A stretch of 64,000 nucleotides of DNA from positions 67,076 through 131,075 of the forward strand of contig DF237184.1 of assembly GCA_000708835.1 (NCBI GenBank), given 5' to 3'. This document shows positions 1-11,578 of the stretch, piece by piece. The notes under the pieces were generated by a model. That model was given only the letters and a program-made list of their open reading frames with translations, did no database searches and was not told the origin of the DNA. The stretch is from Klebsormidium nitens. Lineage: Eukaryota > Streptophyta > Klebsormidiophyceae > Klebsormidiales > Klebsormidiaceae. Both the position numbers and the translations under genes were made by a program. The first letter of the stretch is position 1, and every line of letters begins with the position of its first letter.

Positions 1-3000
1 TCCAGTCGCGAGCCCTTCTTCTTGTAGACCCGCCGCTGGCCCTTGGGCCCCATACCAATTAGCCGCGCCTCCATTAGATCTTGATGAGTTAGCGACTCCT
101 TGCCGTAGTAGTCTTTCATAATCTGCACGAGAAGTAGCTAGAAATCAGAGATCAGAGAGATCAGAGATGAAGGACTAGAGGCAAAAACACTACATTCGAT
201 GTCAGCAAAGTCGTTGAAATCTACCCTGAGTTCAAAGGTCTTTGCAATAGGAAAAGGCAGTCTTTAAACCGCGCGCTGAAGTCTTCCATCAACTTGACAA
301 CTCGGCATTGCCTATGAACTTGAGCATACCCAAAGTTTTTAAAATCAAGGACATACTTTCCGGTCCAGCCATCAACATTCCAGGACTCATCTCCGTAAAC
401 GAACGTCTTCGGAGGTGCTCTCCCACCTGCTCTAGTTCTGCCACCCTCTCCTTGGGCATCACGCTCCCGTGCATGATCAGCGCAGTCGCCGCCCGCCGGA
501 GCCCGTCAGGATCGACCCCTTCCGTTCCGCTCCCGGCCTCTTCCGCCGTTCCGCTCCCCTGGACCTTGGCCGGAATAAGGGGAACGCCGAACTTCCGCGC
601 CACTAGTTTCTTGTGGCGCTCCGTGGCCTTATGCGCGACCTCGTGACAGTCGACGCAGAGGAGCACGATGTCGTGACTACGGTGGCTCTTGAGATGCTCC
701 GGAAAGTGCTGCAAAAAGTGAGTTGAAGACAGGTTAGCGACGAAGATAAACGGGAACCCCACTGTTAAAAAGTTTATATGTGATACACGAAGAATAGACG
801 TACAGCAGCACGATGTCGTGCGAATGATGGCTCTGAGGTGCTCACAAAATAGCTTCCAAGAAGGGTTAGTCAAGATGAGCAGAAAGTGGTAAGTCTTGGT
901 GAAAGGTGTTGAAGAGAGACAGGGAAGACAGTGCCGTGCGAACGATAGCTCTTGAGGTGCTCCGGAAAGTGCAGTATTGCAAGGACTTTATAAACTAGAA
1001 GAAGAGTTTGATGCTCTGAGCAGGATCCAATGACTACTTGGGAAAGCAATTTGTCAAGTGCCCAGTGACGTGACTGCACAGCGCTGCAGCGCAACAGCTG
1101 CTAATTTTAGGATTTCAGAAACTTGAGAAGAAGATGAAACGAAACCCTCCGCAGAAGCAGCGAAGCATCCAAGATAAATTGACCGAAGAAACGCAACGCA
1201 GCCAAACTTGAGGTCGCTTTCTTACTTGGCGGTAGCACGACGGAACGAGGCGGAAGCGCAGGTAGTGGCTGGTCTCGCCACAGGCCACGCAGCGGTTCGA
1301 CTTGGAGCTGATGTAGAACTCGTTGTTCTCGTCTTCTGGGCGACCCTTAGGCTCGAAGCGCAGTGTTATGGAGGGCGGGTTGTCGCCGCAAAACTCGGCC
1401 AGGCCTTTTTGGACGTACCAATCGAGCTTCTTCCTGAAAGGGAACGACGAAGAACAGCCTTGTTAGGCTTCTAGCTTTCTGACTTTCCGAAAAAGAAATG
1501 TCACAAAACAGTGTTTTCAAAGTGCCTCTTTCTGGATGATTTAGTTGCTTCCAGATTGTGCCTCAGCCGTCTCTCAGACGATTCGTTCACTGGGGCTTTT
1601 CGTCATGGAAGTTGCCGTCGTGGAAGTTGAGTCATAAAGTGCAATTCTAGTCAACGCTGATAAATCAGCGGTTCTTGACCCTTTTATCGTAGGAGTATGC
1701 GGAAGGCAGACTCTTCAACTTTCAACAGTAGTTCTCGCTCATCCATACAGGCAATAGTGCATTTCGTGTTACCATTCCATCCAGCCATTCCCCCAAACGA
1801 AAAAGCATACTCTGGCTCATCCAAAGCTTCCGGTGCGATAGCACCGTCGATTCCGGGTCTAAAAAGGGGCGACCGGGCCTACCTGTCGCAGTAGCACAGC
1901 AGTCGCCCGTCCCCCGCGTAGATCCTGCAGTTCTCGTACACCGTCTTCTTGCACGCAAACTTGCTCACAAAGCGCGCCCGCGCCGCAGCCGGGTCCCGGT
2001 GCTGCTTCGCCGGGTGCACCTTCTTCGTCAGGCTTTCGTCATCCACGCGCGCCCAACCGCTAGGTTCGTGGCCGCTCCGGCGGCCTTTCGCGTAGCCGGA
2101 ATTACCCCCCGGGGGGATCCCCCGGGTACCTTCGCTGGCCGGATGCTCCCCCCCGGAAACGCTTACTTCGTCGTCGAAGAAATTGTAAAGTTGGGCGGCA
2201 GGGGAGGTTGAGAAACGGGCGATGATCTCGCAAACGGCGGCGGCATTCCGTTCGAGAACTAGGGACGGCGAGGTGGTCACTTCCAAGAAGGGGTGCGGCG
2301 CGGGCTTGCTCGCGGCGCGGCGGTCGGCCCTCCGGACCGTTTCGAAGAGGTCGGAGGGCGTTTTTGGGCACGTAAGCGCAACCGCAACTAGAGCGGCGTC
2401 CGTCAGAACCGCTCTCAAACTCTCGTCCTCGGCCCGGGCCGTTCTGTCGCGCCAGTCGTAGAGCGCGCGAACGCACTCCCGGAAACGGAGCCCCTCCTCG
2501 GGATTTTGCGCGCGCGCGTGCTGCGCGCCGACGGGCGTGCTGTAGTGGCGGGAGATGAGGGACGACGCCGAGGAAGAGCCGGGGGGCTCCTTTTCGTACA
2601 GCTGTAAGCAGAGCCCGTTCGAGCGGCCCAGCACCTGGGTCAGCTTCTCTAGGCGAATCGCACGGGGCTTGTCAATGAGGTTGGTCTTGTCGGCCGTCCT
2701 GCTGATGTCATCGCCCGCTTTGCTGATGTCAGACATCGTTTCGCCAACGCGCACTTCAGCAGCCCTCTCGCCTACGTCAGCCTCTGCGCCTAGACCGCCT
2801 ACTGGCCCTTCCAAAGGCGTCTCCTCGTCCGAAGTTGCGGTTTCCTCCTCGGAACCTCTAGCCGTTCTTGTTTCTACCTCAACCACCGAGCCCCTCGCCG
2901 ACTCTCTAGCCTTCCCCTCAAGCAATTCCGCCCGCAGACGCTCCGCTATGTACACCAGATAATGCGCGTCCGTCCTCGCGTATTCCAACAGTTCCGGGGG

Positions 3001-5586
3001 GAGCGGCCGGCGGCGCCAGTCGGACCGCTGGAACCTCTTATCGGACGTCACCCCACAGTAGCACTGTAACAGGAAGGCTAGAGATTTCTGGGGCTTGTCG
3101 AGCGCAATTGCGGCCCGGTACGTGTCGAAGACGTTGACGGTGTAGATGTGGAAGTCCCGCTGGAGCCACACAATGTCGTTGTCGGAGCCATGGAAGACTT
3201 TGGTGATGCGGGGCGAGGAAAACGGCGTGCGCAGCAGGTGCATGACGTCATGGAGGGCGAGCGTGTCAACAACGTAGTCGCAAGTTCGGGTGGAGATCTG
3301 CAGGAGCGCTAGAAGCTTGAAAATGGCTGCGCTAAATTCAACTTTGGTTGTTCCAGCAAATTGGCCACAAGTCTTTTTGGGAGTGGATGAAGCTCCGTGG
3401 GAGAAGTAGAAGAGGTCCAGAGATAGGACGTGGTTCGTTGAGTTCTGAAGGAATCTTTTAAAAGCTAAACGAACAAGGGATGGGGTTTGACGATGAAGCT
3501 GCAGAAGAGAGTGCACACCTACGGCGCAATCTGGAGGGTTGGTTGTAACCAAATACCCAATACGTCATTTTTCCAACATTCATACGCACTTCGTCAAGTG
3601 CCTTCTTTTCAAACAAAAGACTGCAGGTTGCCGCAGATATCCTGGCGGTTGCAACGCCCTCACAAGAAGGGGCGGTAAAAGGCGAGACTTGTACTTCAAG
3701 TTTGATATGGGTGGCGCTGAGCAATGTTTGGCCTTGAGCTTGACATCTGCAAGGGTCGCGACTTGTCAAGTAATCTAGGGAATGAACTGGAGACGAACCT
3801 GGGGCTTGGTATTATCAAAGAGGGGTCATCTCTACTGCCCCTACAGAACTACGTTAGAGTCAGCCAAGACGACTTTATTCGGAGACGGGGTCTGACCACC
3901 TCCTCACCTCCAAGCGGGATACGTGCACTGCCAGTTATTTACCTAGCTTGAGAACCGCGACATTTTTGTAACGCTCAGGAATCGGGCTCAAAACGCCGAT
4001 TGGCGGCTGGGCGGTGGTCAACAAGCAGCAAACGAGATGAAACGGGAAAAAGGCCACAAACGAAAAACACGGTGTCATCGAACTTTGAAACGCTATGCAA
4101 TGTCTTGGCCACAGATCGATTGATGTTGCGGCTAAGCAGCCTGTCTGGCTTCATTGTCCTGTTTTAGTCGTAGAATATTGTGCTAGGCAGTTGGCACTGT
4201 CAACGCCACCGCAGATCCGACTAACTTCTCGCTAAGAAGAAAGATGAAACTGAGAAGCGCCCTATTTTGGTCAACTTTGGTCAGTCAATTGGCAGAGCGT
4301 TTTCAATTCCCTTCTTGCCAATATCCAAACCTCCACCCCTCACCCCTCAACTTTGTCGCAGCATACTCCACAGACTCAATTGTAAACCCAGTGTTAACCA
4401 TGGTTTAACCTCACCTGCAGCAGTGCGGTGTACCCCAGGAACGAGTGCTGGCTGTGCTGCTCGGTGTCCACTCCAAACTCAGACACCTTCAAAAGCTCCG
4501 CAGCTAGTTGCTCCAGCTGATCTCTGCTCTGTACCCAGACGTACTCCACTTCCTCCAAGGAAGGCGGCTCTTTGACATGTTCGGCGGAGGCGGCTGCCAA
4601 TAGCAGCTTGGAGGGGTTGTCGAGAAGAGCGCGAATCTCGGGGCCGTAGGGGTGGGGCTCCGAGGGATCTGGGGGGAAGGGAGCTTGCAAGTGAGTGCAA
4701 AGCTTGAAGAACCGGTGGTGGGGTTTCTTAGTCCGGCCCAAGTGAGGTGAATCCAGAATTCAGTTCAATACAAACACTCAAGGAATGGCCTAACAAGATG
4801 TTGGGGCACCTTTTACAATGAACTCTAGGCCGCCAACTGACCACGCTGAGGAGTGAGATTGAACAGCGCGAGTAGATGTCTAGAAAGGCTACCCAAATGA
4901 AGCCCATGCAACACAATCACAGCCAAGCCCTTGCTTCACAATCAGCCATTCACAGAATGACCTCTCAGACGAACTCAAAGAGCAACACAGGCACCGTGTG
5001 CATCAGTCAGTCTGAGGTGGTGCACGGATCAAGAAATGTAAAACAATCACCGGCCACTTATGTCCAAGACAGTAGTTCCTATTCAGCCAATCAGCAGTAT
5101 ACCCTCAAACCAACTCAAAAAGGCAACTGAGAACCTTGTGTATCGGCGATCCTAGTGCACGCGCAAAGAATCTGAAGCCAATCAGCTGCCACAAGTTCTG
5201 TTCGAGACAGTGCTTCCTGTTCAGCCAATCAAAGGTATACCACCCAAGAAAGCAACACGAGAAGCTTGTACATCAGCCAATCTTGAGTGGGGCGCACATC
5301 AAGAATCTCAAAGGGATCACCGCCCACCTTGGCCTGGCCTCCTAAGGTGCACAAAGGGCCCCAGCTGGTTGTCCGCCAGCATCACCTTCCAATTGTTCTG
5401 CGGCTTTTCCAAAAACATCTTCCTTTTCCTTTTCCTTGAGCCAGTTCCTGAGTTTTCCCGTTGCTTGTAAGTCTGCCTCCAATGAAAGTAGAGAAGGGCG
5501 CCTGCCGCCACTGCGGCAAGGCCTGCCACTACGATCGCCGTGCGGGCCGTATTAAACTGCGGGGCGCTGCTCACGGAAGATGCCAT
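1..5586 (-). CDS. RRP6L3: RRP6L3-like DEDDy 3'-5' exonuclease with HRDC and zinc-binding tail (3' end beyond the window)
   Basis: Exons on the minus strand: 5586-5328, 4668-4415, 3297-1883, 1433-1226, 708-427, 122-<1. All phases close. The start is the ATG at 5586, directly before a hydrophobic helix (about residues 15-37) that probably anchors the protein. Exo I is FGVDTE (D155, E157), Exo II lies in HGSDNDIVW (D211), and Exo III is YARTDAHYL (Y278, D282), so this is a DEDDy nuclease. An HRDC-like segment follows in exon 3 (FRECVRALYDWRD). The end of exon 3 and exons 4-5 carry the conserved C-terminal module: LLCYCDR, a CVAC pair, HRSHDIVLL, and CVDCH, probably binding zinc. This tail also occurs in animal EXD2. 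Plant RRP6L3 is the closest architecture I know; RNA is the expected substrate, but EXD2 relatives also act on DNA. Exon 6 matches the RRP6L3 C-terminus and continues past base 1. Confidence 0.9.
803..980 (-). repeat. Two decayed tandem copies of the start of RRP6L3-like exon 5
   Basis: Bases 803-852 and 928-980, inside intron 4, resemble the first 45-50 bases of exon 5 (708 downwards), including the segment coding HFPEHLKSHRSHD. The copy at 928-980 would still read HFPEHLKSYRSHG. The copies lie about 142 and 125 bases apart. They have point changes, no long open frame and no matching downstream donor, so they look like relics of local tandem duplication rather than exons. Confidence 0.8.
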
Positions 5587-8402
5587 CAAGTGCAGCCCAG
5601 AGAAACACTGCTCTATGGTTTCCGGCGGCGAGTGGGGAAAGGATCCACTCCGTCAGAGTTGTTCAGCTCAACTACCGGCTACAGCAGCTCTGGAAGAGGC
5701 GCCCCCAGCTCACAATCCACTGATCGAAGTCTGAAGCTGCAGACTGCAGGGTCCAGGTGCATGCAGTGATTAACACTAGAACCGTAAGTAAATGCTCACT
5801 TTAGTGAGCATCTGCACTGCAAGCTTCGGACATCATTTCTGTGTTGGTTTTTTGACTTGTTGGTGCAAAACAAGTTATGGCATTGCAAAACATCATGTTT
5901 TGGACTAAAACCGCCCTTGAAACTGAAGAAAATCGAAAACGACCTTCAATGGTGAAGTCAATATAGAAGATTAGTCGGACAAATATAGTGTCATTTTTAC
6001 CAGGAGAATTAAGTGCTCACTTTTAGTGAGCACTTGTGGTTTTGTTGTTTTGGGGGGTCATATGAAGAAATTTCTCAAACCCACTTGGTACATGGTCAAC
6101 CCAGACCCTATGGGTCATAACTACCCCCTCAACGGGTTAGGTTAAGTTATTAACCCAAGATCTACAAACCACATTTGTCAATTCTGACCCTTTTGAAAAG
6201 TAGGGACTTGGGTACACAAATTGTGCTGAATTGAGTTGGAAAGCGTAGTCTGATGGTCTTTGAGGGTTGGTTTGGCTCTTACCAAGTTTCAAACCCAAAC
6301 TCTTTGAAAACCCACATTAAGCAGCAGCTACTAACCAGCTTATTTGATCTGGATAAAACTGGTGGAATTGCATGCATCCAAGATCCCCCAACATGTCGAA
6401 GTTCTGTAGAAGTGGATTTCTGGGGTCTTTAGGGTGCCTTGGACACACAAACGTCAAAAAATGTCAAGGAAAGTCTGTTCACCTAGTCAAAATCGGATTG
6501 CTTTGCTCTTGAACACTGTTTCAGGAATAAGGGAGTCTATAGGATAAATGGTTCCGAAAATTGCGGGGATCATCCCCATTTTTCGTGTACCGGGTCCCTT
6601 ATAGGTACATAAGTCCGCTTATGCCTTGAAAACTTTCCATCATATATGTTGACCATAATAGGCGGTGACTTTCAAAAAGTGCTCACTAAAGTGAGCATGC
6701 TCACTAAAGTAAGCACTTACGGTTCTAGTGTTAAGACATGTCACCAGTAGATGCGGGACCGGGTAGCTGAACCGGGCTTCCTTTTGTGGCAAAAGGTAAC
6801 GCAAGTTGCAACCGTTCCGAGCGGCAACGGCCGTCGCCAGAAGCGGGTGTGACGGTTCTGGCTGTGCCTGCCGGTTTTTGGGTTTAGCTGGGGAACAATT
6901 CAACAACCCTTATACCCGGGCTACAACCCCGGGTGGACTTGCTCATGCAGCACTCGAAGGTGCACGCAACTCATGCCAAATGAACACTGCAGGTGAAGGC
7001 CAGGTTGTCAGGCGAACTACCTAGAACGTTTTCCAATCTACTTGTCAATCCTTGCTTTTCTCCATTCTGACGCTTTCTCATTCGAAGGTTTGCTCATTCA
7101 CGAATCCACACCATTGATGAGGTGCATTGCGAGCTCACAAGTGCTGTGATGTGCTGGTCTGCATCCTGCCGAAATTCCAGTTCATAAAGCCGCCTGCGTA
7201 TACAGCTGATGGCTTGAAGTACAAGACAGATGGACGGGCACAGAAAGCAGGGGTGCAGCAGCTGGGCCGCCTTTCCGCCCGATGCCAACCTTGACGGGGT
7301 CCCCCAAATGCACGAGCTCTATCCAGGCCTTTGCAGCCACTTTAATGCTGTGATTGATTGGGCTGTGCGGGAGAGGCAAGAGAGAGAAGCGAGAGAAGCG
7401 CCGGCAGGTCTTGTAATTGGCAACAAGAAAACAAGTTGGTGGTCAGATTGCTTCGGGCGCCTTCAAAGTTAGAACAAATACAACCTACCCATCGTCCGCT
7501 TAGCTCCGATGCCCAACTTGTGCTTGGGCGGCATGGATGTTTCTATGTTTCCTTCTCATATCCTTGCAGACACAACCCTCCTCTTTACAGGATGGTCCCT
7601 AAAAAGTTCAGAAACGGCTGAACGAGCACTTCAAGGTCACACGTTTATGTCATGTGTGCCTTCGACTTGAGTACGAACCTTGATCCGTCAGCACATGGCA
7701 TGCATGCTGGCGCCATTTCAGCGTCGTAATTGCAAGACATTCACACGCGCGTTCGTTCATGGTGCCCGGCTAATCGTGAAATGCAACCTCAATACACATT
7801 CTGGTGCAATTCGCTTGCACCTCCTGCACTCGCCCATGCATGTAAGCTCAACAGCATGTAAATTACTTGGTTCGGTGGGAACCCGTTGCATGTACGTACC
7901 ACTTAAGTGTGTCGGTATACCTCTTCCAGCTCCGACTCAACTACATTCCCGACGCTGAGCTTTTGGAAGTATTTTTTGACCGATATTAGTGCAGAAAAGG
8001 CGCCTTTTGACCCATGGAGTCTTTCGTACTATAGACGTGATGCAAGTAGAGGGGGAACTGATGTATGTAACCATATTTTCTTGGGGTGCCCAGATGATGC
8101 ATGCAGTTGAGTGAAGAATGCAGCGAACCGGTCAAGATTTAGTGTGGTGCGCAGCGCATACCTTCTGCATGTTCTTCACGTTGACTGCCAAATCCGAACC
8201 GCCCATTGATCGACGACAATCCGTTCGACTCAGAGGGCATGATCTGGTCATCTCGCATGCTACCAATACCAGGCAAGTAAGGTCACCCTCGGCGCTTGAT
8301 GCAATCTACCATCTAGGTCCGGTTGACAAGGCCTCCGCGATGGAAGACCGAGTCGCCTAACATGTACAAGTATCGAACCTCGTGTATAATCCAGTGTCCA
8401 AT
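5587..8402. other. Intergenic region holding a piggyBac-like element
   Basis: Apart from the inverted-repeat element at 5774-6730 I see no gene here. Short open frames at 6806-7024, 7182-7472 and 7680-8360 have no recognisable domain, start context or splice pattern. The left end is upstream of the RRP6L3-like start and the right end is downstream of the RRM gene stop. Confidence 0.6.
5774..6730. mobile_element. piggyBac-like non-autonomous element (MITE), 957 bases
   Basis: The ends are inverted repeats beginning CACTAGAACCGTAAGT on the left (5774) and its exact complement on the right (ending 6730). Both ends are flanked by TTAA (5770-5773 and 6731-6734), the invariable target duplication of piggyBac transposons. 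Just inside each end sits a palindrome of the type TGCTCACTTTAGTGAGCA; a further copy lies at about 6010-6034 and two lie in tandem near the right end (about 6679-6717). These are likely transposase-binding repeats. No transposase frame is present, so movement would need an autonomous relative. The internal sequence is AT-richer than the flanking genes. Confidence 0.88.
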
Positions 8403-9983
8403 TCAGAAGAGGTCATCATATGCGACGATGCTTCGGCCCCCTGCCGGTCCCCTCCCTTGCCTCTCTGCTTCTGTCTTCTGCTTTGCCAGAACGGCCGCGG
8501 CGGTGGCAGCGGCCACTTCGGCCGCCTTGCTGAGCGCATCCCTCTTGTCAATAATCCCCGCTTGAGGGTCAACGACGAAACCACCGACGCCGATCTTCCA
8601 GGCGGGCATGGCGCCCTGAGCCAACGACATGTACGGCTTGCGCCCCAGAATGTCGATGCTGTCCGCTGACTGAAGGGCCGTCTCCGCATCTGGTCGCGAT
8701 CTGCATTGCAAAATTACAGGGCTGGAGTTTGACTCAAAGGGAACAAAGATCCTGTTTCCAGGGAGGGGGCGAGACTTGCGCGTCGGGAGACAAGAGGCGG
8801 ACGAGATGAAGAATCGAAGAAGGCAAGGCTGCTAAGAGCAAGCACAGGCTACTGCTTGGCTGCTGACTGCCAACGTTCCTGACAACAAGCGCAGTTCCTG
8901 ATCTCTAAGTAATGTGGGTCAGCAATCTCTCCATCGTGTCCTGCGAAGCTCAGCAAGTCTCTCTTGTCGAACATGTTCCATCATTAGCAGTCCAAAGTCT
9001 TGTTCGAGAGACGTCGGACAGCCAAACGGAAGACGACTTACAACCACCTTCGGTTCCTTTCACTTCCAGAAACGACAATGACCTGCGCACCGCGCCCTTT
9101 CGACTTGACTAAGATTGAAGGAAAACCAGAGGGACAATTGGTGACTCCAGTAGGCAACAGCCCTCCCATTGTACGGCCAGAGTACGCTTCTCATCCATAT
9201 TCACTCTCACCTGAACGTAACGAACCCGTAGCACTGGCCCGTGATCATCTTGGCTTCCTTGACGTCTCCAAACCGCTCAAACGTCCTCCGCAAGTCCCAC
9301 TTGCTCGTGTGCGCCTCAATGTCCCCCACATACAGCGTCGCCCTCTGGTCTTCTTCACTCGGGGTCCGAGGGGGCTGGTACCTCGCTCTTCGCCGGTCGG
9401 GCTCGAAACGGGGACTGCCCCTCCCTTCCCGTGCGCCCATTCGAAACTTCGTTTCAGCGGGGGATAGAGGCAGGTCTCCACTTTTCCGCCGCTTGCGACC
9501 CCTCTCATCGTCCTCCGCTGGGCTCGAACTGCGGGGATCCCTCTCAGCGCCGGACCTCTCCCGTTTCCCCCGGCGCCAGTCGGAACTCTCCGCTCCTCCA
9601 CGCACCGACCTATTGTTTCGCTCTCTCCGCGTGTTTGTCGCAGGATCATCCCGCCGGCTCACCTCGCCCCGGTTGCTCTCATTGCGCTCCCTGTCAATCA
9701 CACCCGCTTCGTGCATATCACTTTCACATGACGTCCCCCCATCTTGGCCTCTTTCTTTGGTGCCTTCTTCACTTACTATGTTCGCTGTAGCCGTGTCGCC
9801 GTCCACTCTGTTCATGAACTCACCGGAAATTTCCGCAGTGTCTCGATCAGACACCTCTCCATTCCTGCGTGCATTCACACCTTCTAATTCCAGTGCCCCC
9901 TCTGTCTCTCTCCCCAGAGCTGGAATTTTAAGACTTTCGGGGTTTGGTTCTCCCGTTGCAGCCGGTTTCCTTACACCACCCAT
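8403..9983 (-). CDS. Single-RRM protein with a long RS/acidic N-terminus
   Basis: Two coding exons, 9983-9211 and 8700-8403, give 356 residues. The start is the ATG at 9983 (caaATGGG). An acceptor at 10029-10032 suggests a 5' non-coding or alternative first exon upstream. The first 200 or so residues are low-complexity, rich in E, D, R and S with RS and RR runs (RGRKRRKSGD), typical of nuclear splicing or RNP proteins. One RRM spans the exon junction: RNP2 is TLYVGDI, RNP1 is CYGFVTFR, and the domain continues into exon 2 (DAETALQS). The C-terminus is an alanine-rich helix and a short acidic end (YDDLF). A C-terminal RRM behind a long disordered region differs from classical SR proteins, which start with the RRM. 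A role in pre-mRNA handling is likely but I cannot name an orthologue. Confidence 0.82.
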
Positions 9984-11578
9984 TTGAGTGTCGCTCTCCT
10001 GACCGCAAACTTCCGAGGCGTTCTCTGTCTGCAAATGAAAAATGGGACTCAGGCTGATAAGCAGAAGGCTTACCACCACCTCCATCGAACGCTTCCTTTC
10101 AGCTGACCGCTTTTGGAGGTGTTTCTTTTCAAGACCAAAACCACAGAGCTCCGACCATGTAGATATCCACTGATATACCTTTGATACACTGGTTTGGCAT
10201 TATGGTTGTTACACCTGAAGGTAGTTCTAAATGACCCTCATGAACGAACTATTGATCAAGGGTGCACATCTCTGAATGCAATTATCAAAGCGTGAGCGCT
10301 GACGGCGCTGATCCGCACCAACAAGCGCTCAAGTTGTAGAAAAAGGTGGTTAAACAGGCTACGAGCTTCTACGCACTTCCTGCTTACTCAGACTTTCACA
10401 TAGTATTGCCACATTACTGCCGACCATTACCACGACAAAGAACTACTGTTTGAGCAGCCACTAAACCACCTCCAGGAATAGAAGCAAAGCTGTAATCCTC
10501 ACCACTTCACCATCATCAAAGCCTTTTGACACAAAAACTGAGACGCAATTGACCAAGAAGCAACTTTGACTTGGAGAGAGACTGGACAAAGGCAATGCGC
10601 TCACCGGAAGCTTCTCGTCTTCTGAAGCGGAATGCTTGCTTGGCCCGGAAGGCCTCTCAGCCAGAGTGCCCATCTCAAAACTTCTGTGATTCCCTAGCCC
10701 TGTCGGTTGGAACACACTGCTCTTGTGAAACAAATCCCTTTCCGCGGCCCGCCCCGCCCTAATCAGCGCTCTGATAGCATGGTCACATCTGAGCTTTGGA
10801 AAAAGTTTGGGAATTGCGCCCAAACAAATTCACGGTACCGAGAATGCCTTCCCGGTCACATCTACCAAGTTTTGGAAGTTCGGTAGCGAGGAGGGAACAT
10901 TGAAAGCTCCCGTGATATCCGGGATAGTAATCATCGGATTATAGTACCAGTCTACGCACCGGTCTTTTCGGAAGCGCTAGCTACCGAAACCTCGGTACCG
11001 AACTTTTGCGGAGTCCCAGCGTTTAGGGTCGGGTGTGTTTCTCGGTACCGAACATCGATAAAATCGAGAGCTTGGTACCGAGAAAGCTCCAAATTTCACC
11101 GTCGGGACTCCAAAACGCGTAGATGTGACCATGCTATTAGTTTGAGTCTCCTTGTCCAAACCAATACTCCAAACCAATGCAGGGACCACATGCAGCAGGG
11201 GCCGGTTCCTGGAAACAAATAACAGAATGCGCTCAAACAATGTGGAACCTAGCGCAACAAGATTCTAGGCGTCAACTTTCCTTCTCCAGAAGCGCGCGAT
11301 GCCTGTACAAAAATCGCGCCGATCGATGCTGACAGCTGGCTCCTTGCAGTGTGCACTACAGACTCATTAAAACAAAGCAGGTTGCCGTGGCTGCTGCTGA
11401 GCTGCGAGGAAGCTGTGTTCCCCAATTCCGTGACATTTGTTCAGTGTTTTCAAAGGGAAAGCCACTTCAAAGTGGACAGCTTTGGCGCACTTCCACAGAG
11501 TCCAACTTCCAGTTCAAACTTTGCTTCCTGCTTCTTTTGAAGTGATTCATCCGGTCAATTGCAGTAATAAGCGCCGCC
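9984..11578. other. Divergent intergenic region with a small inverted-repeat element
   Basis: This lies between the RRM gene (-) and the GEM-like gene (+) and should hold both promoters. The element at 10777-11134 is the only structure I recognise. A splice acceptor at 10029-10032 on the minus strand suggests that the RRM transcript begins further upstream in this region. Confidence 0.55.
10777..11134. mobile_element. MITE-like inverted-repeat element, 358 bases
   Basis: The left end GCATGGTCACATCT (10777-10790) is the exact complement of the right end (11121-11134). Both are flanked by TA, so a TA target duplication is possible, as for Tc1/mariner elements; the exact border and superfamily are uncertain. 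A subterminal copy of GGTCACATCTAC lies at 10854-10865, and the motif GGTACCGA recurs several times inside in both orientations. There is no coding capacity. It sits in the shared upstream region of two divergent genes. Confidence 0.72.

Noticed and set aside
2098-2130. C/G run with a BamHI-like centre in RRP6L3 exon 3, considered as a frameshift or assembly scar
   Set aside because: The reading frame passes through it without interruption and codes for a Pro/Gly-rich linker.
9241-9987. 248-codon open frame on the plus strand
   Set aside because: It mirrors the RS/acidic exon of the RRM gene on the other strand and has no domain.
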